A DNA stretch of 64,000 nt from Gyromitra esculenta (Eukaryota; Ascomycota; Pezizomycetes; Pezizales; Discinaceae): assembly GCA_038503075.1 (NCBI GenBank), contig JBCAML010000006.1, positions 2,108,001 to 2,172,000 of the forward strand, in the 5' to 3' direction. The first letter of the stretch is position 1, and each line of letters begins with the position of its first letter. Made by a program: the position numbers and the translations under genes. Under the pieces are notes generated by a model. It saw only the letters and a list, made by a program, of their open reading frames with translations. It ran no database searches and had not been told where the DNA came from. Shown piece by piece: positions 55,314 to 64,000 of the stretch.

Positions 55314-57905
55314 AGATATCGATACTACATCAGAAATATAAGCTCCTACACCAAAAAGAATATCAGTCCTAAGGCATAGGATCTTTTGCTGTTCTCACCA
55401 ATATCTGCACCTCGTATATATATTTAAGTTCATATTGCTTCATAAAGGCCCCAAGAGGATGAGGGTATATTCGATCTTCTTTAATTTGACCCCCTTTGCA
55501 ACTGACATATCGATCCAGTGCCGCGGGAACACTAATACTTGCCCAAGCATTTACGGGCGCACCAATACTACACATACAATTATTAAAAACATCCAGAGCA
55601 GGTTGCAACAAATAACCGATCTCGCTCAGGCTACCGATTTTGCCACGACGAATTTCATACCAGAAGAATCCCATTGAACTGTCCAAATCTTTCAACACCA
55701 ATCCTTTCTAACGGCAGGAATTTGAAGCCAAGATAGTAGCGCAATAACCCAGTACTATTTTGTCATAGCGCAGCTCCCAAATTCGTATTTATCACCCGAC
55801 CGAGCGCGCTGTGGTTACGGTTCATACCGGCTTAATAGGGCCACCTGCAGTACATGTAGTACATATAAAAAGCCTACGGAGCCAATAACAAGAAAGGAAC
55901 AAATATATACAATACTAGCACGTTCTTTCTATCCAGACAGGCCTTAAATTTCAATACGTAGAGTTCGTGCTTACGAGTGATATTACATGACGATGACGTG
56001 CTTTAGATTAGTGCTATATATAACAGTCATAACCGCACGCGTACGTATACATACACATACACATAGATCTGTAGCTGCGGTGTTACATCTAATTTCCAAG
56101 TTTTATGGTATTCGATGATCATGAGAACTAGAGGCAACCCAGACCGTCCATGTGCATCAGACTTAGAAAGGCACCCGCATACGTATACACACTGTTCCAC
56201 TTGTTGGAACCTGTTAACGAGTCGAGTCTCGCAACAGCTACAGCTTTCACAGGAGTATCGTTAAGACTTTCTTGTAAATAGCATTATTTGTATCGGTGAA
56301 TTCTCCGGCTTGAGCACGAGGACAGCGAGGCATACTCCGGGAGACGTTAGAAAAGGAAGTCTTAGCCAAGTAAGTGCGTCGATGTCTCACTGCGGGCTAC
56401 AGGAGAAAGCATCGAACCTGATTAAGAGTGAAATTCTGAGCGGCTGATACACAACGATCAAGCAAGCACCCCAACACGACCTTAAGTTAACTGGAAAATG
56501 GCTGATAATATGTGTTAGCACCCCGCAATTACCAAGATTCGAGCCGATCCATAGCCAGCATATCTTTGGCCCGAAATTAGGCCCAATAGCTGGGCCTAAT
56601 CTGAGATCAAGGCGATAGATTTCGAGCAAGTTTATGCGACGTCGATCTCCCGATATTTGGAATTTCGATGCCTACCTGTCTGCGTGTTGATCATGAGACG
56701 GACATTTACCCGTGTGTCTACTTTAATTTATATCGCGGTTAATCACGGAATAGCGATGAATGTTTTCTGATAGGAACTGATAGAGAGAGTCAGTGATCCC
56801 AGATCGAGAGATGGCCAGCTCGGATGAGTTCTGTCCCATGTGATATATGCGAAAATCCCTGCTCACCATCATATGATTTACTGCCACCCGTGGATGACGG
56901 TACTGGGCATAGGGGTGTGAATATTGGATGGAGGAGTTTTCCGTCCTATGAGGTCGCCATACAAATATTTTGAGATCTGTACCACCCTCATACCACCCCT
57001 ACCCCTAGTGTTTGGTCGATTCAACCTACCGGGAGGTGAAGCCCCACCCAGCATTACCTGAGGGTAAATTAGAGTAGAGCTACTTTCGTACAAGCTTTTC
57101 CACCAAGCTGTCAAGCCCCGATGCTTGGTACGGTACCGGGGTTCAGATTTTAACTACTGTGGAACCCAAGTACCCACAAAGGTTGATAACACGAGTCCAT
57201 AATCCGAATCTCACATATGTTGTAAGAGCTTCCACGTATTATCACTCGGCTATTAGACAATTCGGTATCCCCAACTGTCCTAAGAAGCACAAGTACTGTT
57301 TCACATGCATACCAAGCTCTAAGCTCTGTAAATCGAAGATTCGCAAGTACCTCGGTGACCGCGACCGACTGAACCCCACGCGCGATAATAATACTCTGGT
57401 TATATCTCTCTTCTCACCGAAGATGAAAATTTCTGCAAAGCGGAATTGTGTGGATGCAAGAGTACCAAAGCTGAGGAACCTCAAGCCTCATCTCAAGTGT
57501 TACCTATCAATGGCCTCGGCGAAGTTCGGCAACATGTCCGGACCACGTCGGCATGGCATAGCAACAATTTTAGAGAACGGATAGGTACGGATCCCGAACG
57601 CTGGAAACAGAAGGGGGCTCACCTGCAGAGCGGTGTTTTTATACTCTTTTATTGCATAGCTCTTATTAATAAGTGGGCCCAACTACGAACTGTGGATGCG
57701 CTATTATTGTTAAATAGAGGTAAAAGAAAAGCAAGATATTAGACACAAGACTCATTAGTACTAGTTAAAATAGATTTAGATCTTCGATTAGAAGTCTTGT
57801 GGGGCCTTCTCGCAGCCGTGGCCGTTTCGATAGTTAAGATTAAGCTGCGAAGCCTATAAGTGGTAGGAAATTGTGGGTCCGGCCAAACTGGTGATGTTCA
57901 GGTTG
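55314..57905. other. Gene-poor stretch with unrecognised frames
   Basis: 2.6 kb. Two frames overlap on opposite strands at 55369-55701 (110 codons minus) and 55435-55677. Frame 57159-57584 plus (141 codons, basic, Cys-containing) follows a short palindrome GGTACGGTACCGG (57130-57142). None matches a family I know. A CATGTAGTACAT word is at 55854-55865. Confidence 0.3.
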
Positions 57906-57936
57906 TACTACGGGTGTAGGGGTGAGTTTGGCGACA
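57906..57936. mobile_element. Possible solo end of MITE-F
   Basis: TACTACGGGTGTAGGGGTGA then GTTTGGCGAC matches the left arm of MITE-F (GTGCTACGAGTGTAGGGGAA then AGTGGCGAG) at most positions. No partner arm is seen nearby, so it would be a truncated copy. Confidence 0.3.
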
Positions 57937-59433
57937 GCTGCAGGCGGCGATGTGAGTGAAAGATCTCAATTCCCCCTCGCTCCACAACTCCCGATTATAC
58001 AATTATAAACACATAGAAACGCTGTATGGAGGTTTGCGTAGCACGAATGGCCGTGTCAGAGGAGGTGGCATCAAGTGTAAAAATCACGCCCCACGCCAAT
58101 GTAAGACTGATCCTTGGCACGATTCAGCCACAGCCAAGGCTTGACTTTGAGAGATCCTCGATCGGATCGACAGTAAATACCATTCGCTGAATGACCCCAG
58201 AACCTTTTTTTTCTCCCTCAGATGTTAGGCTGCCCTGCAGACAGCGTCTCGCTTGATGGCAAAGGCGTTCGCACTTGCTGCAGGGCACGATATGATACAG
58301 AAGAGGTAATCAGGAAAACTTACACTCGGTAAGTTCCGTGTCTCACACAGCACGGGATACAATACATTGCAGATGATTAGTCAACAACATATAGTCACAG
58401 CTATAACTATCTATATGCAGGTATGGACAAACTACGGGGAAATTATACTGAGAAGCTTACTCTGATGTTTATGGCAAAATAGATATCTTAAAAGCGTTAC
58501 GGAATTCTATCTTGCCAAGCTTTGTTCATAGTTACCTGTGGCCAGTTCCGGCGCGTTGTTTCTCTCCCTTTCGGCTATCTCCATTACTCGCAGAACGCCG
58601 TAGGCCGTCTGCTCTGGGTTTCTAGTTAGGGGTCTTCATAAAATACGAGTAAGGATATCTACTGGTTGGTATAGCAAACGGGATCAGGGTTACAAGTCAG
58701 CACTATCAACCCTAGAAACTCCGTTATACGTAATATGTAATACTCTTCCCCCCACTTATTACATTATTAAGGTTAGATCTCCTACAAACTCGATAGCGTC
58801 ACCCCACGCAGATATGGTCGGAGGTACTCTACAATGGTGATGATCCTAGGCCTATTGAAAACTTATGTGGACCGTTCGGCTGATCGGGCTACATTAGTAC
58901 CGAATAAAATTTGCTAATGTTTATATTTAGTACTAGTGTTTACGCTAAATACTACCGGCGAACTTTAAGGAAACTACTGGACTAGACACTCAAATATTAA
59001 TTTTTAGCACACCGAGTGATAACGAGTGAAGATTAGTGTTTTCATATTTTTATTCGTAATTTTCGAGACTTCTAAGTTCTCGTGAAATAAATGATGGCAT
59101 TTACATCCTTAAAAAGCCCTACCGGTACTTTTCGCCGGCCATAAATACATGTTGCGAAAGAAAAAATAATAATTCCAAAACAACCAACCAAAAAACGGCT
59201 TGAACTGATGATACAACAGCTAGGTATGATCCAGCTTCATCCTATCTAGTGGTTATCTCGCCCATAACCCGCGAAGATGACTCCGAAAAAACAAAAAAAC
59301 CCCTCCGTGAGAATTTATAAATACAATGAAGTCGTTTTTTTTAGCACGAACTTCTCTGTCGCGTGTGACAGATACATTATCGCTTCATTTCCGGGTCTAG
59401 CGTTTTCTTTGATTTTATGTTGTCTGAGTCGCC
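57937..59433. other. Intergenic stretch, nothing convincing
   Basis: 1.5 kb. A small hairpin pairs GCCCTGCAG (58232-58240) with CTGCAGGGC (58279-58287). The rest is AT-rich without a gene. Confidence 0.35.
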
Positions 59434-60365
59434 TCATGTTTCTCCTTCCGCGCTAGTCGGTTCGGCGAAACAATATGGCTCTTCCTCATTGGGTGCGGCC
59501 CCGTAACCAGTGGGGACATAATATGGCGAAGTAGGAGAGGGCAGCCAAACAATCGACCCAGGATATAATCGAGTGGAAGGGTTGGACTGGCAGCTGGCGC
59601 AGAGCGGCATATATGGTAAATGTTGGTAGTTCTCAGGTTGTATTGGTATCGAGGATGGAAGAATCTTAGGCTGATCAACAGCGTCGTAGACTCGTCCCCA
59701 AAGCTGAGTCGCGTAGCAAGGTGCATCTGAAGAATAATAGCATGAGTCTTGCGCGCTGATTGATTGCTCATCTCGACTGCTCTCATCTATGAGCACCGAG
59801 GAGAAAGAGTATCTGGTAGATCCCGGCTCTGACTTGAAAAAAGTTTGATGTGGTTCATTGTGTTGTAAGTGTGATGGACTTGGTGTGGAAGAGACCGATA
59901 GGAAATCCGATGGAAGGCCCTCTTTTCTTTCTAGGGCATTTCCGTTAAACTGATATGATGGGGGTATGGAGAGGTGATAGGTGCCAGGACTGGATCTGGG
60001 CGAGTTTTTGGCAGTTATAGGCGTCATGGGTGTATTGCTGAGGTTTGGGTGATCAGAGGTCTCCGAGGATGCTACACAATTTTCTTTCGAGGAGTTCGTC
60101 AAAGAACCTTTCCCTCGTTTTTTTCTCTCCCGGTCATATTTGCAGTCCAAACCATAGACTATCACGATCCCCCCAGGTTCATTAGTGAATTCGGCATCTG
60201 GGAGCATAAAGTGTTTGACTTACCCAAGCAATGTTCGCAAGGCCGCCGACCATCACACTTTACGCGAAGATGATTGCATCGATCACAGGCTCGAGAGACC
60301 CTTTGCCTGGTTGCTATGCTTTTTCGGGCTGTGGCATCTGGACTGGGATTTCGTTGGGAGTACAT
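59434..60365 (-). CDS. Zn2Cys6 transcription factor with XlnR-type DNA-binding domain, short form
   Basis: Two exons, 60224-60365 and 59434-60158; 288 aa. The binuclear cluster is complete only after the splice: [13 protein letters not shown], then RRPCEHC, then LVYGLDCKY (C-x2-C-x6-C-x5-C-x2-C-x6-C, residues about 27-54), followed by the basic linker [10 protein letters not shown]. That linker and the spacing closely resemble the XlnR/Xyr1 regulators of xylanase and cellulase genes. However, XlnR proteins are near 900 aa and carry a fungal-type middle homology region; this one has only a Ser/Pro-rich tail of about 215 residues. It may be a truncated paralogue or a short independent regulator. 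The ATG at 60363-60365 is the first in frame. The donor is GTAAGT. Confidence 0.75.
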
Positions 60366-63300
60366 TTTGGCCGCAAGAACAGAGAGGAAGCTAGCTTTGG
60401 GATTTTGTACGTGCTAACATTTTTTCAAGGTGATGAGGGGCGCGGCAAGCCTTAGAATATATTACATGCTAAAATATTGAGTGCCGAAAATTTTCTCTGT
60501 GCATCTCAAAAGCCTAATCCTTGACAGGACATGGCCTGTCCTAATACCAATAACCACTAGGCAAATAGGGTCATGAAGTGGCAGTTTCAAACGGGACATA
60601 CGCCAAGTCCTAGAAAGGTCAAACCTGTACGATAGCTCTCTCTAGAAGCGGGTGTTTGTGTGACAACTTGAGGCTTGAGCTTGCCTGGGTAAAGAGGATT
60701 GACATGTGTTCAGTCTGGTAGGCCAAAGCTCTCAGAAATCCCACAAATCTAAGGCTCTCGGCTTATTGTCGCCTTCACAGGACCAAACGGAGAAATTAAA
60801 TGCACATGCTATACTCTCCGCCGCAACCTTCTATTCCCTTTTTAAACCTCCAGAAAACTCACCTCTCGAGCTCGCCATAAGTTTATCTAATCAGAAATTC
60901 CTCCACCTCCCTATAGCCCAAATTACCGAGTTTCTTAAGCCTGGGATCGGAGCGGTCCACTGGTTCGGGCGTTTCAGGGTGCTCAATTAAATCGGTTGCA
61001 TATCCTTCCTGTCCTCCGAACCCGTTACCATATCCACGGGTCGGACACATGTTGAGTACCCAGGAATGAATTTATGACCTTGGTCATTTTATATTATTTC
61101 AGACTATTTCGGCATAGTCTCCGGTGAGGGTTCGCGACATTATGGAGAGTTCTCCACCGTTACCACTTTGTTTTATTGCTTCAATGGGTGATGTGAGTTT
61201 GGGGTGTAGCAACGTTAACCTCGTACAGCCGGAATAACTTCTTTTTTATTTACGCAAGCCACAAGTGAGTAGATCCATTCAAACTGGGTTACATAGTAGT
61301 TGGGCGTGGTCTAATAGCCAACTTGTTTGAGATAGTCCACAGACACGGTTAGCCTATTAAGGACGCTCGCGCATACTACAAGTAGTAAGGGCACAAGATG
61401 TATCCCTGACCCTGATAGTATGGTGTTTTAAACTTCAAAATAACTCTTCCACCTACTTTATCGGTCTTCTCGAGGAACTCGGGTCAGCGGCCTGGTTCCA
61501 CGCTACAAGCCTACCTTACCCTTTAAGTGCAGAGACGTCAGGAGCGCTAGAATTTTCGCTAAATTGGCTACCAGGGTAACGAGCAGTTACACGGTTTTTT
61601 TTTCTAATTCACCCCTTGCGGAAAATCACCGTTACGCTACTAGGATGGACAGTAGCAGTGTGACATCGCCCCTAATATTGGTGCCGTAGGGCTAAGGCGA
61701 AAGCCGGCGCAGGCATTACGCCCAATGCCACGAGCTGATGACTAACATCTTAACTTTTGGCCAGGTTCTGGAGATTGAGGCTGCTAACTTGGATGCGAAT
61801 ACAGGACCGGCGAGCGCTACTAGAAGTTAGAAAACAAGCATATTGTTGTGATTGTCCACGTGGGGCTGCATCTTTTAATGAACATCCTCAGGGGTACGAC
61901 CATGATACGCCTACCATCAGAGGAGGCGTAGTAAAGGTGACTGCGCGTGTATCAGCATCCTCTAAACGGAAACACGTATGAGACCTCTGTGGCGCTATAG
62001 CCTTGGATGAGTGCGAATAAGAGGGACGGGTCTGATCGCTTGACATAACCTCGCAGGGGAAAACTGTTTATCAATTGGAAGATTCTCCTTAAAATCACAC
62101 TGGAAGTGTAGATCGAAATTGATAAGCACAAACATCAGAAAACATGCACCTCAAACGGTCTAAGCGTATGAATGGATACATACAAACGCGAACTGCCAAT
62201 GTTATCATCACATATCATTTTCGCCAACCAACGCCTTTTGTATGTCTATAGAAACGAGTACGAATCCAACTAGCTAAGCTAATCGTGGCCGTCTGCCTCA
62301 AGCTTCGGCCAGTCTTGGCGTCTGGAGTACTTATTTACTTGGAGTTTGACAAGCCCCGCTCAGCGAGGCGTCAGCTCGGTCAGTGCATCGAGGAGATTAT
62401 ATGCGGGGAAATTCGACCGAGCTACAGCTGTGCAGAGAATCGTCATACGATGTTTTGTGTGAGACCTTCGGTTATTATCCCCTTATTGGGCCCGCAATAG
62501 CAAGTTCCTTCATGTTGTGCGCCGCTTGCGCGATTTTACAGCAAAACCTTCCTTGCTTTCCAAGTTGATGCAATCATACACAAGCACTCGCTGGGCTTAT
62601 GGCAGCGGCCAGAAAGTCGAGCTCGAGGGCTGGCGTCTTGCCCACAGAATCCAGAAGGAAGGTGTTGAGGAAACCTACACCTACAACTTGCTCAAAGCAC
62701 ATATATATCTGGTACCAGTGCGACTTCCACTCGACGAAGGAGTAGCAACTCCCTAGCACAAACAGTTCTTTTTTGAATCATAATGTCACTGACTTCAAGG
62801 TATAAGAATAGTGCATGCAGCTAAAAATATATCATGTGACGGCTGGTAGTTCGTTCGATCAGGTCAACCATATGCAAATCTATTTATCAGTATTGTGGCC
62901 TGATTCTTCCTCTCTGTGTCAAGTTCAGAGCCAGCGGCCATCAAGTAAGCTGGATTCAGGGATGCCCTTCTGAAATTTAGACAAGCTCATAGGGGATCTG
63001 TGGCACACTAGATCACAACCACGGCGGTTTCGGTATATCTAACACCGGCAAGATCCCGCAGCTGTTACCACGGTACCGTTGAGTGTGAGCCCACGTTTCG
63101 TATTGTTTAAATTTCTTCGGCTTCTTACTAACCGTAGGATAACTCCAACTTCTTAGACGAGATCTAGACTTGCAGCGGATGACCTAATCGAGAGATCGAG
63201 ATGTTTGAGGCTGGTGTGTATATGGATGAACGTTAGTTATACCCAGGCCAGATAGAGCCAGCTGCAGGCAAGTGCTCCTGAGTGAAAATCCTTCACCTGC

Positions 63301-64000
63301 CGCAACGCGAGCTACATGGTTCTGCCATGGATATTCTTAATCACGGCCTGTTGATTCGGTGCGCACGCACGTGGCGTGCATAGTGGAGGAAGAGCCAAGG
63401 AAGGGAATCAAGCGTGGCCCCATGTTTATCTCAATCCCCAGACACTTTGTAAAACTGGGATGGGGGGGAGTTTGGGGGGTTTTTTTCTCTCGCATACTCC
63501 ATATCGGACAGAGACACTGAAATAGGTCAAACGCCGGCAACATGGATCTCTCCGCTCAAGAATCAGTAAGTTCTGGATCGCAGGCAATCAAGTCAACCCG
63601 TTGAGCTGAACTCTCAGCAGAAATGCCACTAAATATATTGAATAAAAGAAAGGCTGAAACACGTTGATCGTTCTCGATAGAACGATATTGTGTTGGCTTG
63701 ATCCCTAGAACTGTAAGTGACTGCTATTCGCCTATAGCAAGTATTTGGACGCACAACGTATCACTCGAAACATCGCCAATCACTTACATAGGAGATATAT
63801 CTCCTGAAAGAAAGCATGTTCCCTACCACGAGTTTATTTCTTTTTTTATTTTTATAGTGTATATCCACTCTATGGCCCCCATATAGGCTCGGGGGGCATG
63901 CTGCTCGAATCCCCAGACCTCGGGCCGAACGGCAGGGGTGAGCGGCGAGAGACCGAATGACCGAAGGTCTGTGGATACGGGGCTTCTGCTTGATAGGGGG
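60366..64000. other. Gene-poor right end of the window
   Basis: 3.6 kb. The first part is the promoter side of the Zn2Cys6 gene. Frames at 60706-60990, 61757-61981, 62285-62500 and 62517-62756 (all plus) have start codons but no family motif; the last two are adjacent in different frames and could be exons of an unknown gene. The final 100 bp are GC-rich and can pair (see findings). Nothing firm can be called. Confidence 0.3.

Noticed and set aside
63880..63960. GCTCGAATCCCC looks like a tRNA B box.
   Set aside because: No A box or acceptor stem upstream; only the one short word fits.

Overview
This window is nuclear DNA from a filamentous ascomycete (Pezizomycotina). The evidence is short GT-AG introns (mostly 51-91 nt), branch sites of the CTAAC type, and a gene content of fungal type: a Vid21/Eaf1 NuA4 platform with a polyglutamine tail, a Kar4-like protein, a class 2 DHODH, an AA9 polysaccharide monooxygenase, a Zn2Cys6 regulator and an NF-X1 finger helicase. 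The low gene density and many small inverted-repeat elements would fit an early-diverging group such as Pezizomycetes, but the order cannot be fixed from the sequence.

Layout. 0.2-8.7 kb: a divergent housekeeping pair, MAK11 (minus; 60S ribosome biogenesis) and VID21/EAF1 (plus; five exons, 1,938 aa), sharing a 606-bp promoter with a telobox. 10.4-13.4 kb: KAR4/METTL14-like gene (minus, two exons, 984 aa) with a long disordered tail. 15.3-16.8 kb: mitochondrial dihydroorotate dehydrogenase, intronless. 18.2-19.7 kb: a structurally intact proteinase-K-type gene that has lost its catalytic Asp and oxyanion-hole Asn, a likely pseudoprotease. 24.6-26.9 kb: secreted gamma-glutamyltranspeptidase in 11 exons, two of them microexons of 16 and 19 nt. 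32.5-34.6 kb: PNGase A-like membrane glycoamidase. 41.9-43.4 kb: AA9 monooxygenase with an unusual second-shell residue. 44.2-51.1 kb: a 2,179-aa ZNFX1-like helicase (CCCH finger, SF1 helicase, NF-X1 fingers, RZ-type finger) in 8 exons. 54.5-55.0 kb: a small zinc-knuckle protein. 59.4-60.4 kb: a short Zn2Cys6 protein whose DNA-binding domain resembles XlnR.

The gaps are not empty. I found at least six families of small non-autonomous elements (called MITE-A to MITE-F here), several bounded by TA as in Tc1/mariner-type insertions. One is a MITE-B nested in a MITE-A. There is also a degenerate tandem-repeat field (34.9-35.5 kb), several microsatellites (39-41 kb) and scattered telomere-like CCCTAA motifs. 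I see no tRNA, rRNA, CRISPR or complete autonomous transposon.

The genes do not form an obvious pathway cluster. The AA9 enzyme and the XlnR-like regulator both suggest plant cell-wall use, but they lie 16 kb apart and nothing in the sequence links them. All exon joins were worked out by hand from splice motifs, reading phase and remembered family patterns, without transcript data.
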